This document shows, piece by piece, positions 8,188-19,801 of a stretch of 64,000 nucleotides of DNA. The notes beneath the pieces were generated by a model. It was not told the origin of the DNA, ran no database searches, and saw only the letters and a list, made by a program, of their open reading frames with translations. The stretch's first letter is position 1. Each line of letters begins with the position of its first letter. Location of the stretch: positions 124,001 to 188,000 of the forward strand of contig NZ_JBBKAH010000012.1 in the NCBI RefSeq assembly GCF_037652055.1. Direction: 5' to 3'. The stretch comes from Pelagibius sp037652055. Lineage in GTDB: Bacteria > Pseudomonadota > Alphaproteobacteria > Kiloniellales > Kiloniellaceae. Position numbers and translations under genes: made by a program.

Positions 8188-9309
8188 TCAGCCGGTCTTG
8201 GTGGCGGCCAGGGTGGCCTCGTCCAGTTCGACGCCGAAGCCCGGCACATCGCTGAGCTGCAGCCAGCCGTCGTGATGATCGAAGGTCTGGGCCAGCAGGT
8301 AGTCGCGGCGCTCCAGGCTCCATTCCGGCGGGTCGAAGGGGAACTCGAGGAAGGCGGTCTCGCCGAGGCCGGCGGTCAGGTGGGCATTGGCGACCACGCC
8401 GAAGCCGTTGGACCAGGTGTGCGGGGTGAAGGCGACGCCGAACTCGCGCGCCATGACGGCGACGCGGCGCAGGCCGGTGATGCCGCCGACCAGGGCGCAG
8501 TCCGGCTGTACCACGTCGAGGCAGCCCTCGGCGATGAGGTCACGGAACTCGTAGAGCTCACGGGTCATCTCGCCGCCGGCGATGCGGACATCGACGCTGT
8601 CGCGCAGCCGCTTCATGCCGGCGCGGTCGGCGCGGTGCAGCGGCTCCTCCATCCAATAGATGTCGAGGCGCTCCAGTTCGCGCGCCACGGCGATGGCATC
8701 CTTCAGCGTCCAGGGCGCCTCCGTGTCCCACGGCATGCGCCAACCCTGGTTGCAGTCGACCATCAGCTCCAGGCGGGATCCCACCCGCTCGCGCACCGCC
8801 TCCAGCGCGGCGATGTCGTCGCGCCAGTCGCCGCCCCGACTGCCCCGGTGGAAGCGCACCTTCATAGCGGCAAAGCCCGCATCGGCGAAGCGCTCGGCGG
8901 TCTCGGCCATGGCGCCGGGGTCGCGCAGCACGCCGGAGGAGGCATAGGCGCGCACGCGGTTGCTGCGTCCGCCCAGCAGGCGCCACACCGGCTCGCCGGT
9001 GATCTTGCCGGTGAGGTCCCACAGCGCGAGGTCCAGCGGCCAGCACCGACCGTAGTGGAACTGGATGTGCGAGAGCACCTCGTAGTGACGCTCCAGGTGC
9101 CGGGGGTCCTGGCCGATGAAGAGGTCCTCGTGGCCCGCGAGGCCCAGCATGAGGTCGCCGGAGCCGATGCCGACGCGGCCGTCGCTGTCGGTCACCCGCA
9201 CGACGGAGACGTCGAAGCGGCCGCGCGGCCGACCGTCCCAACTCGCCACGAAAGGCGGGTCGAGCGGCAGGCGGTGGTGGCTGACGTCGATCTTGGCGAT
9301 GGTCGGCAT
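8188..9309 (-). CDS. Mandelate racemase/muconate lactonizing enzyme family protein
   Basis: A 373-residue enolase-superfamily enzyme that abstracts a proton alpha to a carboxylate. The metal ligands are visible: Asp185 (MVDCNQGW), Glu221 (WMEEPL) and Glu247 (AGGEMT). Lys150-x-Arg152 (MKVRFH) is on one face and His297 (FTPHTWS) on the other, which resembles the mandelate-racemase subgroup of acid-sugar dehydratases or racemases more than true muconate cycloisomerases. The substrate is unknown. It lies 17 bases downstream of an iron alcohol dehydrogenase on the same strand, so the two probably share a pathway. Confidence 0.87.
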   Translation of the reverse strand: MPTIAKIDVSHHRLPLDPPFVASWDGRPRGRFDVSVVRVTDSDGRVGIGSGDLMLGLAGHEDLFIGQDPRHLERHYEVLSHIQFHYGRCWPLDLALWDLTGKITGEPVWRLLGGRSNRVRAYASSGVLRDPGAMAETAERFADAGFAAMKVRFHRGSRGGDWRDDIAALEAVRERVGSRLELMVDCNQGWRMPWDTEAPWTLKDAIAVARELERLDIYWMEEPLHRADRAGMKRLRDSVDVRIAGGEMTRELYEFRDLIAEGCLDVVQPDCALVGGITGLRRVAVMAREFGVAFTPHTWSNGFGVVANAHLTAGLGETAFLEFPFDPPEWSLERRDYLLAQTFDHHDGWLQLSDVPGFGVELDEATLAATKTG

Positions 9310-9326
9310 GAAAGGCCTTTCCCGGT

Positions 9327-10487
9327 TCAGGCGAGTGTCATGAGGGCGGCGGCGAAGCGGTCGATGTCGGCGTCCGTGACCTCGCGCGCGGTGGAGCGGC
9401 GCATCGGCTGGTTCTCCGGCGCGCGCATCTCGCTGGCCAGCGTTGCCGCGTCGAAGATCTTGAAGGCTTCGGGCAGGCGCCGCGCGACGCCGCACTGGGT
9501 CATCAGGTCGCTGTACCAATCCGGCAACTGGTCGGCACCGGCAAGGCCGCAGGCCTTGGCGGCGGCCGCGAATTGCCCGTCATCGGTTTTGACCGACCAC
9601 GCCAGCGTCGCCTCCAGCCCCAGCGCGGTGGCGAGCCCGTGGTGCACCGGCGCCAGACCGGCCAGCGCGTGGGAGATGTTGTGGGCGACGGCGGTGCCGC
9701 AGTTGTCGATGGCGATGCCGGCGAAAGCCGAGCCGAGCAGCAATTCGCCGCGCGCCGCGAGATTCTGCGGCTCCTTCACCGCGGTTGCCAGCGCGCCGGC
9801 GATCAGCGCCAGGGCCTTGTGACTGGTGAGGGAGTTGCCGACGGTGGCGTTGCGGTTGGTGCAGGCTTCCAGCGCATGCACGAAGGCATCGAGGCCGGTC
9901 CAGGCGGTGAGATGGGGCGGCAGCGTGAGCGTCAGTTCGGGGTCCAGCACGACGCGCTTGGGCTTGGTTTCCTGGCCCCAGATCCACAGCTTCTTGCCGG
10001 CCGTGTTGGCGAAGACGTTGGTGGCCGAGAGCTCCGAGCCGGTGCCCGCCGTGGTCGGCACGCAGATCGACGGGATGCCCCGGGCCGGCAGCGGGTTGGC
10101 GGCCAGCGCATAGTGCATGGCGTCTTCCTCCGCCGGCGCGATGGCGGCCGCCACCTTGCCGATGTCGAGCGCCGAGCCGCCGCCCAGCGCGATCACCGCC
10201 TCGGCACCCTGGTGACGCGCCGCCTCGGCGGCGGCGTCGATCTGAGCGGCCTTGGGCTCGCCGGCGATCTCGGCGTAGAGCGTGACGCTCGCGCCGGCCG
10301 CTTCGAGGGCGCGCTGGATCGGCGCGGCAAGGCCGAGGGCGACCAGCGCGGCGTCGGCGACGACAAGGACACTGCTGCCGCCAGGCGCCACCGCCTGGAC
10401 GTCAGCGGCCAGCGCCTGGGCGCGGCCGGGCCCGAAGTGGATCTCCGGCACGGCGTTGAGCGAGAAGGGGGCGGGGGAGAAAGTCAT
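9327..10487 (-). CDS. Iron-containing alcohol dehydrogenase
   Basis: A 386-residue group III (iron-dependent) dehydrogenase. GGGSALDIGKVAA is the nucleotide-binding motif. The metal ligands Asp200, His204 (LDAFVHALEA), His273 (NISHALAG) and His283 (PVHHGLATA) have the standard spacing. It may reduce or oxidise an aldehyde, hydroxyacid or maleylacetate-like substrate; the family does not reveal which. The ATG at 10487 follows CAGGA. It is the first gene of a two-gene unit with the enolase-superfamily enzyme. Confidence 0.88.
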   Translation of the reverse strand: MTFSPAPFSLNAVPEIHFGPGRAQALAADVQAVAPGGSSVLVVADAALVALGLAAPIQRALEAAGASVTLYAEIAGEPKAAQIDAAAEAARHQGAEAVIALGGGSALDIGKVAAAIAPAEEDAMHYALAANPLPARGIPSICVPTTAGTGSELSATNVFANTAGKKLWIWGQETKPKRVVLDPELTLTLPPHLTAWTGLDAFVHALEACTNRNATVGNSLTSHKALALIAGALATAVKEPQNLAARGELLLGSAFAGIAIDNCGTAVAHNISHALAGLAPVHHGLATALGLEATLAWSVKTDDGQFAAAAKACGLAGADQLPDWYSDLMTQCGVARRLPEAFKIFDAATLASEMRAPENQPMRRSTAREVTDADIDRFAAALMTLA

Positions 10488-10587
10488 GCAAGGTCCTGCG
10501 CCGCGGGAAAAGCCAGCCCCGCCATTAGCGCAGACCGGCAAGGCCGGCAAGCGTCTCGCCGCCGCCCGCGTGTCGCTTCAGGACTAT

Positions 10588-10629
10588 CTTGCTTTCTGGG
10601 ACTTGCTTTCTGGGGCCTGCTTTCCCGGA
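10588..10629. repeat. Three tandem 14 bp repeats
   Basis: CTTGCTTTCTGGGA (10588-10601), CTTGCTTTCTGGGG (10602-10615) and CCTGCTTTCCCGGA (10616-10629) are contiguous 14 bp units, the first two differing at one base. They lie immediately 3' of the stop of the minus-strand membrane-protein gene, where the transcript would carry repeated CAGAAAGCAAG units. Confidence 0.8.
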
Positions 10630-10634
10630 CCGGA

Positions 10635-12041
10635 TTACCGAACCGCGACGCCGGGTCCGTCCGCGGCGGGCCGTGCCTGGGCCTGTGGCAGCGGGGCGGC
10701 GCTGATCACCACGCGCTCCCGGCGTTCGGCGGCCGGCGCGGTCTGGCGTGCGGCAGCGGTGCCGGCCTCGGGGCATTTCTTGATGGCCTGGCCGGCGACC
10801 AGGGTGCGGCGCAGGGATTCCAGGAAATCGACGGCGCCATCGTCGTCGGCGCGGGCGCGGGCCATCTCGACCGCCGACTTGGTGGCGCGGGTCTTTTCCG
10901 CCAGCTCGATCGCGGCGGCATCGTCCAGCCGTTTCAGGTCGCTGATGGTACGGATGCCGTGCTCGCGCATCTCTTCGGCCACCGGGCCGAAATAGAGCAC
11001 CAGGCGCGCCTGCAGCTGCCAGTCGATCAGCTCCAGCGGCTGGTAGGGCGTGGTGAACAGCAGCTGCACGAACTCCGCATTGGCGAGATCGAAGCAGGAC
11101 TCGATGCCCTCCTCGGCGAGGCGCAGACGGTCGTTCACCGAGATGCCCTGGATCAGCTCCAGCGGCACTTCGCGGGCGGCCGACACGGCCGGGCTGAGAA
11201 GGGCGTTCATGCGGTCGGTCAGGTACTGCAGTGCCCGCTGCGGGAAGATGCCGATCATGAAGGCCAGCGCCGGCAGGAAGCTGCTGGAAACGCCGGCCTC
11301 GCCGCCGCCGGGACCGGCGATGTCGGGCAGCATGTGATAGACCATGAGGGCGATGATCGCCGCGAAGATCATGCGGGTGCCCAGGCCGTAATAGACCGCG
11401 GGCATCAGGTCGCTGGTGTAGTAGCGGTGCAGGATGTGCTGCAGGCCCCAGAGGTAGGCGCCCAGGAAGGCCATGCCGAAGAACAGCAGGGTGCCGGTCT
11501 GGTAGGCCTCCATGGCCTTGAGGTCGGTTGATTCGAAGGCGCCGAGCAGGAGCAGGTTGGGCTTCTCGTTGAGGCCGAGTTCCATCCCCAGCATGACGGC
11601 GGTGAGGCCGAGCAGGGTCACGACGGATGTGAAGCAGACGGCGTAGAGGAAGTGGCTCTCCCGCGTTTCGCGCTTGTAGATGTGGTAGTAGTGCTCGTAA
11701 TCCAGCCCCAGCGCGCGGCAGTCCTCGCGCAGCTGCCGCCGGCGCACGTCGCGTCGCACCACGTAGAAACTGACGGCGGTGAAGGGGATGAACAGCATCA
11801 GCACCACCACCACCCCGACCCGGTAGACCACCGAGGCGGAGAAGCGGTCGGCGCCGTCGACGCCGCCCTGCGACCACCAAGTGTAGCCGATCGCGGTCAG
11901 CACCAGGGACGCGAGGATGAGGAAGATCAGCGCCGGCTTGGGGCGCATGCCCAGCACGGTGGGCTCGGAGGGGGCGGAGGAGTCCGCGGCGGTTTGAAGA
12001 CCGCACGGCGGCGGCGCTTCCTGCAGCAGGGATCCAGGCAT
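10635..12041 (-). CDS. Polytopic membrane protein with C-terminal helix-hairpin-helix-like region
   Basis: A 468-residue protein I do not recognise by name. After a short cytoplasmic start there are about six hydrophobic segments up to residue 290 (ALIFLILASLVLTAIGYTWW, VGVVVVLMLFIPFTAVSFYV, a pair near 150-230, MIFAAIIALMVYHML). The C-terminal part has helical repeats resembling helix-hairpin-helix or DUF4332-type units (ISVNDRLRLAEEGIESCFDL; EEMREHGIRTISDLKRLDDA), then a disordered Ala/Pro tail. Met32 (MRPKPALIF) is an alternative start. It stands alone between the alcohol dehydrogenase and an exporter gene. Confidence 0.7.
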   Translation of the reverse strand: MPGSLLQEAPPPCGLQTAADSSAPSEPTVLGMRPKPALIFLILASLVLTAIGYTWWSQGGVDGADRFSASVVYRVGVVVVLMLFIPFTAVSFYVVRRDVRRRQLREDCRALGLDYEHYYHIYKRETRESHFLYAVCFTSVVTLLGLTAVMLGMELGLNEKPNLLLLGAFESTDLKAMEAYQTGTLLFFGMAFLGAYLWGLQHILHRYYTSDLMPAVYYGLGTRMIFAAIIALMVYHMLPDIAGPGGGEAGVSSSFLPALAFMIGIFPQRALQYLTDRMNALLSPAVSAAREVPLELIQGISVNDRLRLAEEGIESCFDLANAEFVQLLFTTPYQPLELIDWQLQARLVLYFGPVAEEMREHGIRTISDLKRLDDAAAIELAEKTRATKSAVEMARARADDDGAVDFLESLRRTLVAGQAIKKCPEAGTAAARQTAPAAERRERVVISAAPLPQAQARPAADGPGVAVR

Positions 12042-12216
12042 CGGTGACCTCCCCCGGTTCGGTGGCCCGGTTCAGCGGCGACGCCAAGCCGGGCCGGACC
12101 TTGACGATTTGATTAACCATACTGCGGAAGCGATTGGGCCGGGTAGGCAATTCGGCGGTGTCGCCCGGCGCCGGAGCGGTACCCCGCCCGGGCAAGACCC
12201 CGTCGGGCCTGCCGCG

Positions 12217-13437
12217 TCACACGTCGCCGGCGGCGCTGCGGTGGGCGGCGAGGACCAGGGCGAGGGAGAGCACGGCGGCGAGCAGGAAGCCGCAGGCCAG
12301 CGGCACCACCGTCTGGTCGTAGAGGCGACCGATGGCCACCGAGAGGATGACGGCGACCAGGCTGGAGATCGAGGCGATCATCGAGGCGCCGAGGCCGGCG
12401 ACGCGGCCCAGCGACTGCATGGCCATGGCATTGATGTTGCCGAACAGCAGGCCGTTGCAGAAAAAGGCGGCGAAGCAGATCGCCATGAAGGCGGGGAAGG
12501 GCGGCACGCCGCCGTGCAGAAGGGCCACCGCCAGCAGCACCGTGGAGGACAGCGTCAGGCCGCAGAGGGCGGTGACCGCCAGCCGGTGCATGCCGTAGCG
12601 CTGGACGAGCTGGCTGTTGGAAAAGGCGGCGAGGCCAATGGCGAGCGCGAGGAAGGCGAAGTAGAGCGCGAAGTTCTCGCCGACGCCGTAGAGGTCGATG
12701 AAGATCGCCTGCACGGTGCTGAGGTAGAGCAGCATGGCGCCGAAGATGAGCCCGGCCGAGAAAGTGTAGGCCATGACCTTGGCGTGGCGCAGGATGAGCG
12801 CGCCGTTGGAGACGATCAGCGCCGGCGAGAAGCGGATGCGCCGGGATGGCGGCAGGGTCTCGGGCTGGCGCCACTGCATCCACAGAGCCACGGTGGCGGC
12901 GATGGCCAGGAAGACGAAGAAGATCGCGCGCCAGTCGGCGACGACGAGAATCGCCTGGCCGAGCGCCGGGGCCAGCATCGGGACCAGGATGAACACCATC
13001 ATGATGAAGGACATGATGCGTGCCATGGCGGCGCCTTGGTACTGATCGCGGATCAGGGCCCGGCTGGCGATCTTCGGGCCGGAAACGCCGATGCCCTGGA
13101 TGACGCGGCCCAGCAGCACGACCTCCAGGCTGGCCGCCGTCATCGCCACCAGGGTGCCGGCGGCGTAGATCGCGAGGCCCAGCAGGATCGCCCGTTTGCG
13201 CCCGATGGCGTCGGACAGCGGGCCGAAGAACATTTCGCCGAACACCATGCCCAGGATGAAGAGCGTGACGATCAGCTGCGTGGCGTTGGGATCGGTGACC
13301 GCCAGCGCCTCGCCGATGGCGCGCTGGGCCGGCAGGATGGCATCGATGCTGAGCGCGATCAGCGAGGTCGTCAGCGAGAAAAGAGCAACGAACTCCGGCG
13401 TCCTGAGAGCCGGCAGGGCGAGGGAACGGCCAGTCAT
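12217..13437 (-). CDS. MFS transporter, Bcr/CflA drug-exporter type
   Basis: A 406-residue protein with the hydrophobic pattern of 12 transmembrane helices. The cytoplasmic loop motif GPLSDAIGRKRAIL between helices 2 and 3 and the N-terminal SLTTSLIALSIDAILPAQRA are typical of the Bcr/CflA branch of the DHA1 drug:proton antiporters. The substrate cannot be inferred; bicyclomycin or sulfonamide export is only the family prototype. No regulator gene lies next to it. The 175-base gap on its 3' side (12042-12216) shows no clear terminator. Confidence 0.88.
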   Translation of the reverse strand: MTGRSLALPALRTPEFVALFSLTTSLIALSIDAILPAQRAIGEALAVTDPNATQLIVTLFILGMVFGEMFFGPLSDAIGRKRAILLGLAIYAAGTLVAMTAASLEVVLLGRVIQGIGVSGPKIASRALIRDQYQGAAMARIMSFIMMVFILVPMLAPALGQAILVVADWRAIFFVFLAIAATVALWMQWRQPETLPPSRRIRFSPALIVSNGALILRHAKVMAYTFSAGLIFGAMLLYLSTVQAIFIDLYGVGENFALYFAFLALAIGLAAFSNSQLVQRYGMHRLAVTALCGLTLSSTVLLAVALLHGGVPPFPAFMAICFAAFFCNGLLFGNINAMAMQSLGRVAGLGASMIASISSLVAVILSVAIGRLYDQTVVPLACGFLLAAVLSLALVLAAHRSAAGDV

Positions 13438-13565
13438 CGAAGCGGAGTCATTGGACTAAGGGGGCTGTGGGCGAAGCGGTGGCGAAGGGACCGCGAGACT
13501 ATCGGCTTTCGCCCGCGGTGTGCCAATGCCCATGCCGCAACCCCCGCATGCGGATGCGCAGGTTT

Positions 13566-14762
13566 CTAGGGCGCCGCCGGCTCCAGGCGGATGAGGCTGC
13601 CGCGCCCGCTGTCGGTCAGCAGGTAGAGGAAGCCGTCGGGACCGCTGCGCACGTCGCGGATGCGCTCGCCGAGATCGGCCAGAAGCTCCTCCTGGCCGGT
13701 CACCTGGTCGCCGTCCAGTTCCAGGCGCCGCAGGTGCCGTCCGGCCAGCGCACCGACGAAGAGGTCGCCGCGCCACTGCGGGAAGGCCTCGCCCTGATAG
13801 AAGGCCATGCCGCTGGGCGCGATCGAGGGCACCCAGTAGACCACCGGCTGGGTCATGCCCGGCGCCTCGGTCTCCTCGGAGATGATGGCGCCGGAATAGT
13901 CGATACCGTAGGTGATCTCCGGCCAGCCGTAGTTGGCGCCGGCCTGGAGGACGTTCACCTCGTCGCCGCCCCGCGGCCCGTGCTCGTGCGTCCAGATCGC
14001 GCCGCTTTCCGGGTGCACCGCGATACCCTGAACGTTGCGGTGGCCGTAGGTGAAGATCGCCGGCAGCGCGTCCGGCCGACCGGTGAAGGGGTTGTCGTCC
14101 GGCACGCTGCCGTCGTCGTTGAGGCGCAGGACGCCGCCCAGGTGGGAACTCAGTTTCTGCGCCTCGGCCATGTAGTTGCGGCGGTCGCCCAGCGTGACGT
14201 AGAGCTTGCCGTCGGGGCCGAAGGCGATGCGCCCGCCGTAGTGGGCGGCGCCCGGCGTCTTCGGCTGGGCGCGGAAGATCACCTCCAGATCGTCGAGGGC
14301 GCTGCCGTCGAAGCGGGCGCGCGCCACTTCGGTGCCGGCTTGGTTACCGTCCGCGCCGGCATAGGCGAGGTAGAGCAGGCCATTGGTGGCGAAGTCCGGG
14401 TGCAGGGCGATATCGAGCAGGCCGCCCTGGCCGCGCGCCGCCACCTCCGGCACGCCGGCAATCGGCTCGCGCTGCAGGGCGCCGTCCTTGAACAGGCGCA
14501 GCTGGCCGGCGCGCTCCGTGATCAGGATGCCGCCATCCCCTGGCCCGTTGGCCGGCAGGAAGGCCATGCCCCAGGGGTGGTCCAGGCCGCGGGCGAGGGT
14601 GACGCTGCGGAAATCCGCCTGCTCCGAGGACTGGACGGCGTCCTGTGCCGCCGCCGGGACTGCGGCAAGGGTGAGCAGGCAAGCCGCCAGGGCGGCGATG
14701 CCGGCTGTCATGCCTTTGCGCGAGGATGCCGGGCCGGATCGGTTTGTGCGGGGTCCGTTCAT
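13566..14762 (-). CDS. PQQ-dependent sugar dehydrogenase (soluble glucose/sorbosone dehydrogenase type)
   Basis: A 398-residue exported protein. A signal peptide (MTAGIAALAACLLTLAAVP... ending AAAQ) precedes a six-bladed propeller with the family signatures GLDHPWGMAFLP, DIALHPDF, GGRIAFGPDGKLYVTLGD, FTYGHRNVQG, WTHEHGPRGGDEVN and NYGWPEITYG. It would oxidise an aldose or similar sugar in the periplasm using PQQ. The ATG at 14762 has GGAGA eight bases upstream; Met57 of the longer frame is an alternative. It is transcribed divergently from the Entner-Doudoroff operon. This suggests that sugar oxidation outside the membrane feeds or competes with the cytoplasmic route. Confidence 0.87.
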   Translation of the reverse strand: MNGPRTNRSGPASSRKGMTAGIAALAACLLTLAAVPAAAQDAVQSSEQADFRSVTLARGLDHPWGMAFLPANGPGDGGILITERAGQLRLFKDGALQREPIAGVPEVAARGQGGLLDIALHPDFATNGLLYLAYAGADGNQAGTEVARARFDGSALDDLEVIFRAQPKTPGAAHYGGRIAFGPDGKLYVTLGDRRNYMAEAQKLSSHLGGVLRLNDDGSVPDDNPFTGRPDALPAIFTYGHRNVQGIAVHPESGAIWTHEHGPRGGDEVNVLQAGANYGWPEITYGIDYSGAIISEETEAPGMTQPVVYWVPSIAPSGMAFYQGEAFPQWRGDLFVGALAGRHLRRLELDGDQVTGQEELLADLGERIRDVRSGPDGFLYLLTDSGRGSLIRLEPAAP

Positions 14763-14911
14763 GCGTCGTGCTCTCCCAGTTGGCCGAGGCGTGCCTTTCT
14801 GAGATGGGGCCGGGGCCGGCGGGGTCAATGCGTTTGAGGCGCCCCGCTTCTTGTGCAGGCGCGAAAAGGGCCTTGGCAAGAGGGGGTGTCTTCAGGTAAG
14901 AAGGGCTGGTT

Positions 14912-14939
14912 CGTCAACAAGATTGATTTATTATTGACG
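14912..14939. promoter_or_regulatory. Imperfect palindrome between PQQ dehydrogenase and zwf operon
   Basis: CGTCAACAA (14912-14920) and TTATTGACG (14931-14939) form 9 bp arms with one mismatch around a 10 bp AT-rich spacer. The element is the only AT-rich patch in the 277 bp divergent promoter region (14763-15039), so it may be the operator of a sugar-responsive repressor serving one or both directions. Confidence 0.45.
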
Positions 14940-15039
14940 GCGAAAGGTGTACCCTCGGGCCAGGCAGCGGAGTCGCCGCCGGGGTGCCGGGCGCACCGAA
15001 AAAAGATTTCACGGCCGTAGCTTAGCGGAGTATCCGCCG

Positions 15040-16514
<1,475 letters not shown>

Positions 16515-16515
<1 letters not shown>

Positions 16516-17228
16516 TGGGCGGCGACGCCAAATCGCTCGTACGCCACGATTTTCCCGACGGCGCCGCGCTCGCGGTCGCTTTGGCCGATGCTGTTGCGGC
16601 CAAGCTCAAAGCGGGCCTTGCCGCGCGCGGCGTCGCCATCCTCGCGGTCTCCGGCGGGCGCACGCCCGCGAAGTTTTTTGCCGCGCTGTCGGCAAAGCCG
16701 CTCGACTGGGCCAAGGTGATCGTGACGCTGGTCGACGAGCGCTGGGTGCCGGTCGATCATGAGCGCTCCAACGAGGCGCTGGTCCGCGCCGGTCTGCTGC
16801 AGGGGCCGGCGGCGGCCGCGCGCTTCGTCGGACTGGTAAGCGCGGCCGCGGGCCCGGAGAAGGGCCTGCCCGAGATCGCGGGGCGTATTGCCGCGCTGCC
16901 GCTGCCGCTGGACGTGGTGGTGCTGGGCATGGGAACCGACGGGCACACCGCCTCGTTCTTCCCGGAAGGCGATCGTCTCGGTGAGGCGCTGGACCCGTCC
17001 GGCGGCGCGCCGGTGGTCCCGATGCGCGCGCCGGGCGCCGGGGAGCCGCGCATCACCCTGACTTTGCCCCTCATCCTGGCCGCCGGGGCGGTCTATCTTC
17101 ATATCGAGGGAGCGGATAAGACGGCGGTGCTCGGCGAAGCATTGAATAATGGCACAGCCGAAGAGATGCCGGTCCGCGCGGTGCTGCGCGCCCGGCGGCC
17201 GCCGCCTGAGATCTACTGGTGCCCTTAA
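16515..17228 (+). CDS. pgl: 6-phosphogluconolactonase
   Basis: Hydrolyses 6-phosphogluconolactone to 6-phosphogluconate. The 237-residue protein belongs to the NagB/DevB fold, with AVSGGRTPAKFF at about 44-55, the WAKVIVTLVDERWVP motif, and LGMGTDGHTASFFPE near residue 137. The GTG start overlaps the zwf TAG as TAGTG. It is the second gene of the Entner-Doudoroff operon. Confidence 0.93.
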
Positions 17229-17298
17229 CGCCAGCCCCCGTGCAGGCACGAACAAAGGGCGCAGGGCCCGGCAACGGCGCAAAGCAAGGAGAGGTCCA

Positions 17299-19121
<1,823 letters not shown>

Positions 19122-19125
<4 letters not shown>

Positions 19126-19787
19126 CACAACGACAAGAGGGGATCGAGGCGATCCTCAGGCTGGCGCCGGTGGTGCCGGTGCTGGTGATCGACGACGTGG
19201 CGACGGCGGTGCCGCTGGCGCGCGCGCTGGTTGCCGGCGGCCTCAAGGCCATCGAGGTGACCTTCCGCACGGAAGCGGCTCTTCAGTCGATCCGCGCCAT
19301 CGCCGGCGAGGTCGAGGGCGCGGTGGTCGGCGCCGGCACAGTGCTGACCGCAAAACAGGTCGACGACGCCGTGAAGGCGGGTTGCCGCTTCATGGTGTCC
19401 CCGGGTGCCTCGCTGGATCTGCTGACCGCCGTGCGCGACTGCCCGGTGCCGCTGCTGCCCGGCGCGGCGACGGCCTCGGAGGCGATGACCCTGCTGGAGC
19501 AGGGTTATGGCTTCCAGAAGTTCTTTCCCGCCGAGCCCGCCGGCGGTGCCGCCTACCTGAAGGCGCTGTCGCAGCCGCTGGCCGGCATCCGCTTCTGCCC
19601 GACCGGCGGCATCGCGCGCGACAGCGCGGCCAAGTATCTTGCCCTGCCGAACGTGGTCTGTGTCGGGGGCTCCTGGGTAGCGCCCGCCGATAAGGTCGCC
19701 GCCGGCGACTGGGCGGCCATCGAGGCCCTGGCGCGGGACGCCGCGCAGCTCAATGCGTCGCGCGACGCCGCCTCACTCACAGCTTAG
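19122..19787 (+). CDS. eda: KDPG/KHG aldolase
   Basis: Cleaves 2-keto-3-deoxy-6-phosphogluconate to pyruvate and glyceraldehyde 3-phosphate. With GTG at 19122 as start the protein has 221 residues and the catalytic residues fall at Glu45 (AIEVTFRT) and Lys133 (FQKFFPAE), the same numbers as the E. coli enzyme. This supports the start. GGAGGA lies five bases upstream inside the end of edd, and the GTGA overlap couples it to edd. Confidence 0.96.
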
Positions 19788-19801
19788 GAATTTTCGGCAT
19801 C

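Noticed and set aside
8167..11531. Long plus-strand open frames (8167-9822 and 9573-11531) across the minus-strand dehydrogenase genes
   Set aside because: The minus-strand products have clear catalytic motifs; the plus-strand translations are low-complexity and unrelated to any fold.
12109..13569. A 486-codon plus-strand frame opposite the exporter gene
   Set aside because: It is a repetitive Gly, Glu, His and Arg-rich shadow of the membrane protein gene.
13566..14762. PQQ sugar dehydrogenase as part of the Entner-Doudoroff operon
   Set aside because: It is on the opposite strand and divergent; only the control region could be shared.
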